Shown: positions 20,135 through 29,951 of the stretch, piece by piece | How positions within the stretch are numbered: position 1 is the first letter of the stretch | Layout of the letters: each line of letters opens with the position of its first letter | From: Nocardiopsis sp. CNR-923 | GTDB taxonomy: Bacteria; Actinomycetota; Actinomycetes; Streptosporangiales; Streptosporangiaceae | NCBI RefSeq assembly: GCF_001942255.1 | Contig: NZ_MKKC01000065.1 | Span: 124,001 to 188,000 of the forward strand | Length of the DNA stretch: 64,000 bases | Direction of reading: 5' to 3' | Position numbers and translations under genes: made by a program | Notes under the pieces: model-generated | Seen by the model: only the letters and a program-made list of their open reading frames with translations | Database searches by the model: none | What the model was told of the DNA's origin: nothing

Positions 20135-20980
20135 GAACGACGATCTGGGGTCGGTGGAGGTTCCGGCGGGGGCCGAGGAGGCCGCGGTCTTCGAGCGGCA
20201 CCGTGAGGAGGTGCTGGAACACGCGCGGTCGGAGGCGGCCGAGGAGGTGGGCGGTCCCGAGGACTACCTGCTGCTGGCGAAGGAGCTGGTGGCCGGGTAC
20301 GTGCCCGGGGTGAACATCCTCAACGGGTGCACGCTGACGCTCACCGAGGGTGAGGTCGTCGCGATCATCGGTCCGAACGGCGCGGGCAAGTCGACGTTGA
20401 TCAAGACGGTCTTCGGGCTGATCCCCGTGCGGTCGGGTTCGTTGACGCTGCGGGGTGCGAGCATCGCGGGCCTGGCGGCGCACAGCCTGGTGGAGCGGGG
20501 GGTCGGGTACGTGCCGCAGACGCGGAACGTGTTCCCCTCGCTGACGATCGAGGAGAACCTCCAGATGGGGGCGTTCCTGCGGCCGAAGGCGTTCGCCGAG
20601 CGGTTCACGGTGGTGGCGGATCTGTTCCCGCTGCTGGGTGACCGCCGGAAGGCCAAGGCCGGGTCGCTGTCGGGCGGTGAGCGCCAGATGGTGGCCATGG
20701 GTCGGGCGTGATGATGAATCCGTCGGTGCTGTTGTTGGACGAGCCGACGGCGGGTCTGTCGCCGATCTACCAGGAGGAGGTCTTCCAGCGGGTCAAGGAG
20801 GTCAACTCCACGGGCGTCTCGGTGGTCATGGTGGAGCAGAACGCCCGCCGGTGCCTGCAGATCTGTGACCGCGGGTACGTGCTCGACCAGGGGCGCAACG
20901 CCTACACCGGTACCGGTCGTGACCTGTTGAACGATCCGAACGTGATCGAGCTGTACCTGGGGACGCTCGCGAAGGGCTGA
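20127..20980 (+). CDS. livF: Branched-chain amino acid ABC transporter ATPase LivF (one-base frameshift)
   Basis: An ABC ATPase with a roughly 50-residue acidic N-terminal extension. Walker A is GPNGAGKST, YVPQTRNVFPSLTIEENLQMG is the LivF-type segment, and the signature is LSGGERQMVAMGRA. The frame then meets TGA at 20709, but the expected continuation MMNPSVLLLDEPTAGLSP (Walker B) runs on in the next frame from 20708. One missing C in the word GCGCTGATGATG at about 20708-20711 explains it. The repaired protein has about 284 residues and ends normally (ELYLGTLAKG). A terminator follows. It is probably functional in the organism. Confidence 0.9.
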
Positions 20981-21000
20981 TCCACGGGGTTCCCCGGTTG

Positions 21001-21031
21001 GGGGGCGGGGTCCGCGGACCCCGCCCCCTTT
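21001..21031 (+). terminator. Intrinsic terminator of the liv operon
   Basis: GGGGGCGGGGTCC pairs with GGACCCCGCCCCC around a GC turn, followed by TTT, 20 bases after the livF stop. The 300 bases that follow (21032-21341) are very G-rich and contain no gene I can support. Confidence 0.85.
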
Positions 21032-21341
21032 CCGTGTGCGAGGGGTGTGGAGCGGCCCAGGTGGGTGGTGAGCGCCCCGGCGCTCCCCGTTCCGCGCGGG
21101 GGGTGTGGGGCCGTGGGCGTGGCGGCCGGGACGGTTGGGGGGTGCTGAGCCCGTGTGACGGAAGCGCTGGGGGACGGACGCCTGTCGCGGTGGTCGGCGT
21201 CGGGCTGGGGACCGCCGCGGGCCGCTGCGGGAGGCGCTGGGGGACGGTCGCGGGGCACGGCGGGGCCCGGCGGCGTGGAGGAGACCCCGCACGGGAGGCT
21301 GTCAGAGGCGGGCCGGGCGGCGGCTCCCGGCATACGCGCAA

Positions 21342-21372
21342 AGGCGCCCCGGGACGGTGTCCCGGGGCGCCT
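21342..21372 (-). terminator. Intrinsic terminator of the substrate-binding protein gene
   Basis: AGGCGCCCCGGGAC pairs with GTCCCGGGGCGCCT (14 bp, three-base loop). Read on the minus strand it ends with TTTGCG and lies 56 bases past the stop of the binding-protein gene. Confidence 0.85.
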
Positions 21373-21428
21373 CGTGGTGGGTACGGCGTCGTCGCGGGCG
21401 GGCGGGGGCGTCCGCGACGGTGGGCGGG

Positions 21429-22676
21429 TCACTCCTCGACGGAGTACTCCTCGTACCCGGCCGTCTCGTAGCCTTCCTCCCCGAAGTGGAAGATCTGGAA
21501 GGTGGCGGAGGTCGGGTCGCCGTTCTCGTCCCAGTCGATGTTGCCGCTGACGCCCTGGTAGTCGATCTCCTCGCCCTCGGCGAGCAGGTCACGGCACTCG
21601 GAGAAGCTGGCGCACGCGGTGCCGTCGGGGCTGGTCACGTTGCCCAGCTCGGCGGAGTAGTCGGCGGGGTCGGTGCTCTCGGCGGCCTCGGCGGCCAGAG
21701 CGATGGCGGTGACGCAGTCGAAGACCTGCGGGGCGAACTGGTAGACGTCCAGTTCGGGGGCGAACTCGGCCAGACCCTCGTTGAACGCGGGGTTGTCGGC
21801 GCCGGGAGCGACACCGGTGATGCCGGTGACGATCTCGGGGTCGCTCTCGTCGACGGTGCTGCCGAGCTCGGGCGAGTTGAGGCCGTCAGTGATGTAGAGC
21901 TGGTCGCCCTCCACACCGCTCTCCAGGAGCGAGGCCAGCACCTGGCCGCCCTCCTCGAAGGAGATGAGCGCGATCGCGTCGGGCTCCTCGCTGGTCACGT
22001 TGTCGACCACGCCGGAGAAGTTGGTGGCGTCGGGGTCGTAGGTCTCGGTGACGACCACCTCGGCGCCGAGGGCCTCTAGCTCGCTCTGGAGGCCGCCCAT
22101 GTAGCCGGAGCCGTAGTCGTCGGCGCGGGCGACGATGCCGACGGTGACGTGTCCGTCGTCGACGATCTTGCGGGCCATCACCGGGCCGGAGAGGAGGTCG
22201 CTGGGGGCGGTGCGGTAGTAGAGGCCGTTGTCCTCGATCTCGGTGAGGTCGGGCGCGGTGTTGGAGCCGGAGCACTGGACGATGCCCGCGCTGGTGATGG
22301 TGTCGTAGGACGCCTGGGTCATGGAGGAGGCGGCGGCGCCGATGACCGCGTTGACGCCGTCGCCGACGAGGGCGTTGGCGGCCTCGTTGGCCTGGGCGGC
22401 GTCGCCGGCCTCGTCACCCTCGATGAGGGCGGGGATCTCGGTGCCGAGCAGGCCGCCGGCCTCGTTGATCTCGGAGATGGCGTACTGGGCGCCGCTGAGC
22501 TGGGGCGGGCCGAGGAAGGCGAGGGCGCCGGTCTGCGGGTAGAGGATGCCGAAGGTGAAGGCCTCGCCTCCGCCGCCGCCTTCGCCATCGCCCTCTCCGC
22601 CGTTGCCACACGCGGTGAGTCCGAGTACCAGGGCCGCGGTCGCGGCTGTGAGGCCTAGCAGCTTCTTGCTTGCCAT
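21429..22676 (-). CDS. Branched-chain amino acid ABC transporter substrate-binding lipoprotein
   Basis: About 415 residues, starting MASKKLLGLTAATAALVLGLTACGN. The lipobox L-T-A-C sets the mature lipidated Cys at about residue 22, and a Gly/Glu-rich linker follows. The body is a periplasmic-binding fold type I of the LivJ/LivK class: FGILYPQTGALAFLGPPQLSGAQYAI near the N-terminus, AVIGAAASSMTQ, VQCSGSNTAPDLTEIEDNG and VGIVARADDYGSGY. It presumably delivers leucine, isoleucine, valine or related solutes to the LivHMGF complex encoded next door. It is convergent with that operon, so it has its own promoter. Confidence 0.93.
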   Translation of the reverse strand: MASKKLLGLTAATAALVLGLTACGNGGEGDGEGGGGGEAFTFGILYPQTGALAFLGPPQLSGAQYAISEINEAGGLLGTEIPALIEGDEAGDAAQANEAANALVGDGVNAVIGAAASSMTQASYDTITSAGIVQCSGSNTAPDLTEIEDNGLYYRTAPSDLLSGPVMARKIVDDGHVTVGIVARADDYGSGYMGGLQSELEALGAEVVVTETYDPDATNFSGVVDNVTSEEPDAIALISFEEGGQVLASLLESGVEGDQLYITDGLNSPELGSTVDESDPEIVTGITGVAPGADNPAFNEGLAEFAPELDVYQFAPQVFDCVTAIALAAEAAESTDPADYSAELGNVTSPDGTACASFSECRDLLAEGEEIDYQGVSGNIDWDENGDPTSATFQIFHFGEEGYETAGYEEYSVEE

Positions 22677-23123
22677 GGTCGTGGTCAACTCCGTTCGACG
22701 GACGATGCACGGGCTGCGTGGCGCAGACGTGCCGATGGTGCGAATGCGTCCTGTATGCCCGCGTTGTATGGCATTGCTTAATCAGGAGCGTTAGCGGAGC
22801 TTAATCACGGAAGTTCGCGCCGTGGAAGTACGGTTCGGGCGTTGGTGCCGACTCGCCGTCAGGCTGTTATGGCTCTGTAGTCATCCCTGATCGGCGACGT
22901 TGCGGCGTTGGACGGACGGCACCGTTTCAGTGACCGCGGGGTGGCGATGTGTCGTGGGCGGTGGGCACGACGAGGCCGGGTCGTCGAGGTAGGCGGCGCC
23001 GAGGCGCTCGGTTCCGCCGTCGACCGGGCCCGGTGGCGTCGGCGTGCGACGGGTGTGTCCGCTCCCGGGACCGGGCCGGGCCCGGCGGGCTCCGACTCGG
23101 AAGCTCGCCGAGCCCGCCCGCGG
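22677..23123. other. Intergenic region, no gene seen
   Basis: About 450 bases between the binding-protein start (minus strand) and the thioesterase stop (minus strand). The stretch nearest 22677-22900 is less GC-rich than its surroundings (for example around 22775-22805) and probably holds the binding-protein promoter. I could not define convincing -35/-10 boxes. Confidence 0.4.
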
Positions 23124-23555
23124 TCAGGCGCCGGGGAGTTCGCGCAGCATGCAGGTCAGCCGGGAGGTGCACACCTTCGTGCCGTTGTCGTCGGTGATGG
23201 CGATGTCCCAGGTGGCGAGGGTGCGGCCGAGGTGCACGGGTGTGGCGACACCGGTCACGTGGCCCTCGGTCGCGGAGCGGTGGTGGGTGGCGTTGATCTC
23301 GATGCCCACGGCGACGCGTCCGAACTGGGACGCGTGGATGGTGGAGCCGATCGAGCCGAGGGACTCGGCCAGGACGCAGGAGGCGCCGCCGTGCAGGAGG
23401 CCGAAGGGCTGTTCGTTGCCACTGACGGGCATCCGCCCGACGACGCGTTCGGCGGAGGCCTCGGTGACCTCGACGCCCATGCGGTCGGCGAGGGCGCCCA
23501 AGCTGATGGTGCCGTCCCCGAACTGGGTGCGCAGGGACTCGAAGTCTGTGGACAT
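23124..23555 (-). CDS. PaaI-type hotdog-fold thioesterase
   Basis: A 143-residue protein of the small hotdog acyl-CoA thioesterase family. The diagnostic helix is QPFGLLHGGASCVLAESLGSIGST, with the HGG turn and the downstream acidic residue that activate water. GIEINATHHRSATEGHVTGVATPVHLGRTLATWDIAI supplies the central strands. The substrate cannot be read from sequence; PaaI-like enzymes act on phenylacetyl- or other aryl/acyl-CoAs. It is divergent from polA with about 110 bases between the starts. Confidence 0.88.
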   Translation of the reverse strand: MSTDFESLRTQFGDGTISLGALADRMGVEVTEASAERVVGRMPVSGNEQPFGLLHGGASCVLAESLGSIGSTIHASQFGRVAVGIEINATHHRSATEGHVTGVATPVHLGRTLATWDIAITDDNGTKVCTSRLTCMLRELPGA

Positions 23556-23669
23556 GGTGGTGCCTTCCGGTCCGGTGGGGGCGCCCCGGTGGGGCGGTCG
23601 TGCGCGGCTCGGTCGCCGATCTCCCGGTGATGGCCGCGGATTGTCTGGTGCGCATCTTAGGATTCACCT

Positions 23670-26468
23670 GTGGTGACCAAGCGAGAGACCCCCGACCAGA
23701 ATTCCCGTGCCGGCGCCGGGACGGGCAGCGACTCCCCTGCGGCGGGCGGCGGCCGACGGCCCCGCCTGTTGCTCCTGGACGGCCACTCGATGGCCTTCCG
23801 GGCGTTCTTCGCGCTGCCGGTGGAGAAGTTCGGCACGAGCACCGGACAGTCGACCAACGCCGTCTACGGTTTCACGTCGATGCTGGTCAAGCTGTTGCGG
23901 GATGAGGAGCCCACGCACGTGGCGGTGGCGTGGGACCTGTCGGGTCCCACGTTCCGGCACGAGGAGTACGCCGAGTACAAGGACGGGCGGTCCGAGACGC
24001 CCGAGGCGTTCCCGTCGCAGGTCTCGCTCACCCAGGACCTGATGCGGTTGATGGGGGTGGCGAACCTGTCGGCCCCGGGCTACGAGGCCGACGACGTGAT
24101 CGCCACGCTCGCGCACCAGGGCGGCGAGGCCGGGATGGAGGTGCTCATCGCCTCCGGAGACCGGGACGCCTTCCAGCTGGTGACGCCGGACTGCACGGTG
24201 CTGTACCCGGGCAAGAGCCTGTCGGACCTCAAGCGCATGACCCCGGAGGCGGTCGAGGAGAAGTACGCCGTCTCGCCGGAGCGGTACCGGGACCTGGCCG
24301 CCCTGGTGGGGGAGAAGGCGGACAACCTGCCGGGTGTTCCGGGGGTGGGGCCCAAGACGGCGGCGAAGTGGATCGCCAGGTACGGGTCGCTGGACGAACT
24401 GGTCTCCCACGTGGACGAGATCACCGGCAAGGCGGGCCAGAACCTGCGCGACCACCTGGACGACGTGCTGCGCAATCAGCGCCTCAACCGGTTGGCGACC
24501 GACGTCGACCTGGGCGTGGGCGTCGACGAGCTGGTGGTCGCGGACGCGGACCGGGCGGGGATCGACGCGCTGTTCGACAACCTGGAGTTCGCGTCGAACC
24601 TGCGTGAGCGCCTGTACGCGGTGATCCGGGTCGGCGGGCCGCAGGGCGGCGCCGGGGCCGAGGCGGCGGAGGGGTTCTCCGTCGACGTCACCGTCGCCGG
24701 GACGGGAGGGGTGGCCTCGTGGCTCGCCGAGCACGCGGCGGCCGACGCGCTGACCGCCGAGGCGCCCGCGGGTCTGGCCGTCGAGGGCGTGTGGGGGAGC
24801 GGGGCCGGTCGGGTCGACGCCCTGGCGGTCTGCGTGCCCACGGGCGCCGCGCTCCACGTGGACCCCGAGGTCCTGGACCCGGCGGACACCGACGCGCTGT
24901 CGGCGTTCCTGGCGGACCGGGCGCGCCCCAAGGCCGTGCACGAGTACAAGGGCGCCCTGCTGGCGTTGGGCGCGCACGGGTGGTCCCTGGACGGGGTGGT
25001 CAGCGACACGGCGCTGGCGTCCTATCTGGCGCAGCCGGGGCAGCGGCGGTTCGATCTGGCCGACCTGTGCCGCACGTACCTGGGCCGGGAGTTGGAGGAG
25101 GACACCGACGGCGCTCAGCTGGCCCTGGACCTGGGCGGCGGCGGTGACGCCGTCGGGGACCGCCAGCGGTCGCTGGCGGTGCGGGCGGCGGCCACCCGCG
25201 ATCTGGCCGGGGTGCTGGCGGCGGAGCTGGACGGGCGCGGCGGCGCGCATCTGCTGAGTGAGGTGGAGCTGCCGCTGGTGGACGTGCTGGCGCGGATGGA
25301 GCGGGCGGGCATCGCCGCCGACCTGGAGTACCTGGAGGGGCTCCAGGGCGAGTTCGCGGCGGCGGCGCGCGGGGCGGTGGAGCGGGCACACGAGATCGTG
25401 GGCCGCGAGTTCAACCTCGGTTCGCCCAAGCAGCTCCAGCAGGTGCTCTTCGAGGAGTTGGGGCTGCCCCGGACGAAGAAGATCAAGACGGGGTACACGA
25501 CCGACGCGGACGCGCTGGCGTGGCTGGCGACGCAGACCGACAACGAGCTGCCGGTGGTGCTGCTGCGCCACCGGGACCAGACCAAGCTCCGGACGACGGT
25601 CGAGGGTCTGGTCAAGACGGTCGCCGACGACGGCCGTATCCACACCACGTTCAACCAGACGGTGGCGGCGACCGGACGGCTGAGCTCGACCGACCCCAAC
25701 CTCCAGAACATCCCGGTGCGCACGGACGTGGGGCGGCGGATCCGGCGGGCGTTCGTGGTCGGGGAGGGCTTCGAGGAGCTGCTCACCGCGGACTACAGCC
25801 AGATCGAGCTGCGGATCATGGCGCACCTGTCGGGGGAGCGGGCGCTGATCGACGCGTTCAACAGCGGCTACGACTTCCACGCGCACATGGCGGCCCAGGT
25901 GTTCGGCATCGGGGTCGAGGAGGTGGACGGCCACAAGCGGTCCCGGATCAAGGCGATGAGCTACGGGCTCGCCTACGGGTTGAGCGCGTACGGGCTGTCG
26001 CAGCAGCTGGGGATCGCGCCCGACGAGGCGAAGAAGCTCATGGAGGACTACTTCGCGCAGTTCGGCGGGGTGCGCGACTACCTGCGTTCGGTGGTGGACG
26101 ACGCGCGCAGGGCCGGGTACACCGAGACCATCCTGGGCCGACGGCGCTACCTGCCGGACCTGACGAGCGACAACCGGCAACGTCGGGAGATGGCGGAGCG
26201 GATGGCGCTCAACGCTCCGATCCAGGGGTCCGCGGCGGACATCATCAAGGTGGCGATGCTCCAGGTGGACGCGGCGTTGACCGAGGGCGGACTCGCCTCG
26301 CGGGTGCTGCTCCAGGTGCACGACGAGCTCGTGGTCGAGGTGGCGCCGGGCGAACGGGAACGGGTGGAAAACCTCGTGACGCACGAGATGAGCACCGCGT
26401 ATGATCTGCGGGTCCCGCTGGCCGTGTCGGTCGGCAGCGGGCAGAACTGGCACGACGCCGCGCACTAG
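23670..26468 (+). CDS. polA: DNA polymerase I
   Basis: A 932-residue repair and Okazaki-fragment polymerase. The N-terminal 5' nuclease domain has LLLDGHSMAFRAFFALP, YEADDVIATLA and the helix-hairpin-helix DNLPGVPGVGPKTAAKWI. The middle domain sits where the proofreading exonuclease would be. The polymerase domain has motif A DYSQIELRIMAHLSGE (Asp708), motif B RIKAMSYGLAYGLSAYGL and motif C LQVHDELVVEV (Asp885). In actinobacteria the 3'-5' exonuclease is usually inactive; I do not see its acidic motif, but did not align it. The start is GTG 23670 or 23673. No frameshift over 2.8 kb. Confidence 0.97.
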   Translation: MVTKRETPDQNSRAGAGTGSDSPAAGGGRRPRLLLLDGHSMAFRAFFALPVEKFGTSTGQSTNAVYGFTSMLVKLLRDEEPTHVAVAWDLSGPTFRHEEYAEYKDGRSETPEAFPSQVSLTQDLMRLMGVANLSAPGYEADDVIATLAHQGGEAGMEVLIASGDRDAFQLVTPDCTVLYPGKSLSDLKRMTPEAVEEKYAVSPERYRDLAALVGEKADNLPGVPGVGPKTAAKWIARYGSLDELVSHVDEITGKAGQNLRDHLDDVLRNQRLNRLATDVDLGVGVDELVVADADRAGIDALFDNLEFASNLRERLYAVIRVGGPQGGAGAEAAEGFSVDVTVAGTGGVASWLAEHAAADALTAEAPAGLAVEGVWGSGAGRVDALAVCVPTGAALHVDPEVLDPADTDALSAFLADRARPKAVHEYKGALLALGAHGWSLDGVVSDTALASYLAQPGQRRFDLADLCRTYLGRELEEDTDGAQLALDLGGGGDAVGDRQRSLAVRAAATRDLAGVLAAELDGRGGAHLLSEVELPLVDVLARMERAGIAADLEYLEGLQGEFAAAARGAVERAHEIVGREFNLGSPKQLQQVLFEELGLPRTKKIKTGYTTDADALAWLATQTDNELPVVLLRHRDQTKLRTTVEGLVKTVADDGRIHTTFNQTVAATGRLSSTDPNLQNIPVRTDVGRRIRRAFVVGEGFEELLTADYSQIELRIMAHLSGERALIDAFNSGYDFHAHMAAQVFGIGVEEVDGHKRSRIKAMSYGLAYGLSAYGLSQQLGIAPDEAKKLMEDYFAQFGGVRDYLRSVVDDARRAGYTETILGRRRYLPDLTSDNRQRREMAERMALNAPIQGSAADIIKVAMLQVDAALTEGGLASRVLLQVHDELVVEVAPGERERVENLVTHEMSTAYDLRVPLAVSVGSGQNWHDAAH

Positions 26469-26710
26469 GGAGTGTGTGGTGGACGCCGTCCGTCGCGAGC
26501 GGCGTGTCCGGTGGTGCTCTCGCGAGGCCGAACGAAGAAGGGGCCAGGATCAGTCCTGCCGACTGACGAGAACACGGCGAGAGTGCCGCTGGGGCGACGC
26601 GGGGCAGGACGAGTGCCCGCCAGACACGCCCTGGAGCTGGCGCGACGCCGCGGGTCGGGCGCTCGGCGCGGGGTGCCGCGTCCGGCCAGGTCGTGAGGGA
26701 GGGGGCCGCC

Positions 26711-27136
26711 ATGGCGGACGGGTTGACGATCGGTTCGGTCACCGTGCCGGCCGACGCGTTGGTGTGGCGGTTCTCCCGGTCCTCGGGACCGGGCGGCCAG
26801 CACGTCAACACGACGGATACGCGCGTGTCCCTGTCGTTGGACGTGGTCTCGTGCGGCGCGCTGGGCGCGACACGCCGTGAGCGCGCTGTGGAGAGGCTGG
26901 GCGGTCGCCTGGTCGACGGGGTGCTGACGGTGTCGGTGCAGACGCACCGGTCCCAGGCGCGCAACCGGGCGGAGGCGCGGGAGCGGATGGCGGCCCTGCT
27001 GGCGGAGGCCGTGGAGCCGCCGACCCGGAAGCGACGCGCCACGCGGCCGAGTCGGGCGTCCCGTCAGCGGCGTCTGGACGCCAAGCGGCGCCGAGGCGAC
27101 GTCAAGCGCGGGCGGTCGCGCCCCTCCTGGGAGTGA
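26711..27136 (+). CDS. arfB: Peptidyl-tRNA hydrolase ArfB (ribosome rescue)
   Basis: A 141-residue class I release-factor-like protein. The catalytic loop GGQ is in SSGPGGQHVNTTDTRVSL near residue 30, and the C-terminus is a long basic tail (KRRRGDVKRGRSRPSWE) of the kind that enters the empty mRNA channel of stalled ribosomes. There is no codon-recognition domain, which separates it from PrfA and PrfB. ATG 26711 follows a GGGAGGGGG stretch. The 240 bases after polA hold no other gene. It frees stalled ribosomes by hydrolysing peptidyl-tRNA. Confidence 0.9.
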   Translation: MADGLTIGSVTVPADALVWRFSRSSGPGGQHVNTTDTRVSLSLDVVSCGALGATRRERAVERLGGRLVDGVLTVSVQTHRSQARNRAEARERMAALLAEAVEPPTRKRRATRPSRASRQRRLDAKRRRGDVKRGRSRPSWE

Positions 27137-27255
27137 AGCCGGTTCCGCCGTGGTCCGGGAGTCGGGTCGAGGAACTTTTCCGTCGCTGGTCCGTTACGTT
27201 CCGCGTCCATGGCCGTGTGGTGGGGACACCCCCTCGGACGTGGGGTGGCGTGTGG

Positions 27256-27285
27256 TTGATCTTGACCGCCATGCTCGGGTAAATT
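27256..27285 (+). promoter_or_regulatory. Possible distal promoter for rpsA
   Basis: TTGATC (27256-27261) and TAAATT (27280-27285) with an 18-base spacer. It lies about 290 bases upstream of rpsA and tandem to the stronger candidate at 27330. Confidence 0.35.
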
Positions 27286-27329
27286 GCCGCCAACGCGGCC
27301 TTCGTCGGGTTGGCGGTCCTGGGTTCCGA

Positions 27330-27358
27330 TTGACCAGGACGCCCATGTCTCATATTCT
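27330..27358 (+). promoter_or_regulatory. Likely rpsA promoter
   Basis: TTGACC (27330-27335) and TATTCT (27353-27358) are separated by exactly 17 bases, close to the consensus for a primary sigma factor. The rpsA ATG is about 210 bases downstream, leaving a long leader. Otherwise 27137-27576 has no supported gene. Confidence 0.6.
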
Positions 27359-27576
27359 GGCCGGAGCGTTGTGGGTTCGTGCGGGCGTCTGTCGTCCCCG
27401 GTTCGGGGATGGGTGATCGCACCGCTTCGGTCAACACTCTGGACCCGGCGGCCAGCGGTCACGGACGGTTTCGCCTTCCGTACTCCTGGTTCTCTTTTCT
27501 GGACGACGGATCGACGGGCTCGAACTCGCGGCGTGCCCAATTTCTGAACCTGTCCGTATCCGGAGTCCACCCACAA

Positions 27577-29063
27577 ATGACGAGCAGCACCGAGGCCACC
27601 TCGACACCCCAGGTAGCGGTCAACGACATCGGGTCCGAGGAAGCCTTCCTCGCGGCGATCGACGAGACCATCAAGTACTTCAACGACGGTGACATTGTCG
27701 AGGGCACCATCGTGAAGGTCGATCGAGACGAGGTCTTGCTCGACATCGGTTACAAGACCGAGGGTGTGATCCCGTCCCGGGAGCTCTCGATCAAGCACGA
27801 CGTCGACCCCGGTGAGGTCGTCGCCGTCGGCGATCAGGTCGAGGCCCTCGTCCTCCAGAAGGAGGACAAGGAGGGTCGTCTCATCCTGTCCAAGAAGCGC
27901 GCGCAGTACGAGCGCGCCTGGGGCACGATCGAGAAGATCAAGGAAGAGGACGGCGTCGTCACCGGCACCGTCATCGAGGTCGTCAAGGGCGGTCTCATCC
28001 TCGACATCGGTCTGCGCGGCTTCCTGCCCGCCTCCCTGGTGGAGATGCGCCGCGTCCGCGACCTCCAGCCCTACGTCGGCCGTGAGCTCGAAGCCAAGAT
28101 CATCGAGCTGGACAAGAACCGCAACAACGTGGTCCTGTCCCGCCGCGCCTGGCTCGAACAGACGCAGTCCGAGGTTCGCCAGACGTTCCTCAACACCCTC
28201 CAGAAGGGTCAGATCCGCAAGGGCGTCGTCTCCTCGATCGTCAACTTCGGCGCGTTCGTGGACCTGGGCGGCGTCGACGGCCTGGTGCACGTCTCCGAAC
28301 TCTCCTGGAAGCACATCGACCACCCGAGCGAGGTTGTCGAGGTCGGCCAGGAGGTCACCGTCGAGGTCCTCGACGTGGACATGGAGCGCGAGCGCGTCTC
28401 CCTGTCGCTCAAGGCGACCCAGGAAGACCCGTGGCAGCAGTTCGCCCGGACCCACCAGATCGGTCAGGTCGTCCCCGGCAAGGTCACCAAGCTGGTTCCG
28501 TTCGGCGCGTTCGTGCGCGTCGAGGAGGGCATCGAGGGCCTGGTCCACATCTCCGAGCTGGCCGAGCGCCACGTCGAGGTGCCCGAGCAGGTCGTCCAGG
28601 TCGGCACGGAGATCTTCGTCAAGATCATCGACATCGACCTCGACCGCCGCCGCATCAGCCTCTCGCTGAAGCAGGCGAACGAGGCCGTCGAGCCCGGCCA
28701 GGTGGACTTCGACCCCACCCTCTACGGCATGGCCGCGGAGTACGACGATCAGGGCAACTACAAGTACCCGGAGGCTTCGACCCCGACAGCGGCGAGTGGC
28801 TTGAGGGCTTCGAGGCTCAGCGGGACGAGTGGGAGCGCAGCTACGCCGAGGCGCAGTCCCGCTTCGAGGCGCACCGCAAGCAGGTGGAGGAGGCGCGCGC
28901 GGCCGAGGCCGACGCCGCCAACGCTCCCGCGGAGGAGGCCGAGGAGGAGTACACCGGCGGCCAGAGCGGCACCACGTCCGCGTCGGAGTCGACCAGCGGT
29001 GCTCTTGCCTCGGACGAGGCGCTGGCCGCGCTGCGTGAGAAGCTCGCCGGCGGCGAGGCCTAG
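27577..29063 (+). CDS. rpsA: 30S ribosomal protein S1 (one-base frameshift near the 3' end)
   Basis: Four S1 RNA-binding repeats are visible: GDIVEGTIVKVDRDEVLLDIGYKTEG, GVVTGTVIEVVKGGLILDIGLRGFLP, GVVSSIVNFGAFVDLGGVDGLVHVSEL and GKVTKLVPFGAFVRVEEGIEGLVHISEL. S1 helps the small subunit bind mRNA. After YKYPE the frame is lost, and GFDPDSGEWLEGFEAQRDEWE continues in the next frame to a normal acidic tail and stop at 29063. One G is missing in GAGGGCTTC at about 28771-28775. The repaired length is about 495 residues. S1 is normally essential, so this is probably a sequencing error. ATG 27577 was chosen because upstream sequence in this frame looks non-coding. Confidence 0.95.
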
Positions 29064-29182
29064 CCAGGCTCGGTCAGGCCTGGCCGGTCGCGGTCAGGCC
29101 TGATCAGGACGACCGCGTGTCGACCTGGGTGTTCCTTGGAGTCCTGAGGCCGTGAGGCCGCCGGGGCTCGCTGACAGCCCCG

Positions 29183-29213
29183 AAGGGCCGTCCCCGACAA
29201 GGGGGCGGTCCTT
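29183..29213 (+). terminator. Terminator-like hairpin after rpsA
   Basis: AAGGGCCGTCCCC pairs imperfectly with GGGGGCGGTCCTT around a GACAA loop, followed by TCGTCG. The 408-base gap 29064-29471 otherwise has short GTCAGGCCTG-type repeats just after the rpsA stop and no gene. Confidence 0.6.
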
Positions 29214-29471
29214 CGTCGTGATCCGGTTCGTTGCGCGCCATGCTCGGGGCGTCAATGGCGGTTCTCGGCTCTCGTGTGGTGAGTGTGCGGGAGAACTCGT
29301 GTCCAACCCCTGGTGGTGACGGGGCGGGAACGGTGGCCCTGGACCCCCTGTGGTGACCAGAGCGGGAGGGCGCCCGGCCGACCCCCTGTGGCACGGGGTG
29401 GGTTCGGGTCGCGCACTTCCTCGGATTCTCGCGGCACGGGGTGTGGAAGACTCGCTCCAGGAGGAGGCGAT

Positions 29472-29951
29472 GTGATCGACATCCACCAGGCGACTCGCGA
29501 GGACGCGGGCGAGATCCTGACGCTCCAGCGCGCGGCTTTCGTCGACGAGGCGCAGGCCTGCGGAGACCCGTTCATCCTGCCGCTGACCGAAGGGCTGGAG
29601 CGGGTCGAGCGGTTGTTGGGACAGGCGGACGCGCTCGTCCTCAAGGCGGTCCTCGGAACGCGGATCGTCGGAGCGGTGCGCGCGAGCGTGGCCGGTTCCC
29701 ACGGGGTGGTCGGCCGTCTGGCCGTCGCACCGGATCTGCGGCGGCGAGGGATCGCCCGAGCCCTGCTCACACGGGTGGAGCAGGAGCTGCGAACCGGGTT
29801 TCCGCAGGTGAGCGCGCTGACCCTGTTCACGGGAGCCCAGAGCGTCGATCGCCTGTACCGGGAACGGGGATACGCGGAGACGCACCGGGAAAGGGTGGCC
29901 GAGCACCTGGTCATGGTGCACATGCGCAAGGAGTTGGTGGAGCCGTGCTGA
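29472..29951 (+). CDS. GNAT family N-acetyltransferase
   Basis: A 159-residue GNAT protein. The acetyl-CoA pyrophosphate loop is VAPDLRRRGIARALLTRVEQEL, preceded by the V-shaped strand VVGRLAV and followed by ALTLFTGAQSVDRLYRERGYAETHRE. GTG 29472 follows a strong AGGAGG at 29462-29467, which overrides the longer frame. It overlaps coaE by 7 bases, so the two are co-translated. The acetyl acceptor is unknown. Confidence 0.85.
   Translation: MIDIHQATREDAGEILTLQRAAFVDEAQACGDPFILPLTEGLERVERLLGQADALVLKAVLGTRIVGAVRASVAGSHGVVGRLAVAPDLRRRGIARALLTRVEQELRTGFPQVSALTLFTGAQSVDRLYRERGYAETHRERVAEHLVMVHMRKELVEPC

Noticed and set aside
23664-26465. 933-residue ORF antisense to polA
   Set aside because: Covers polA almost exactly; no recognisable motif.
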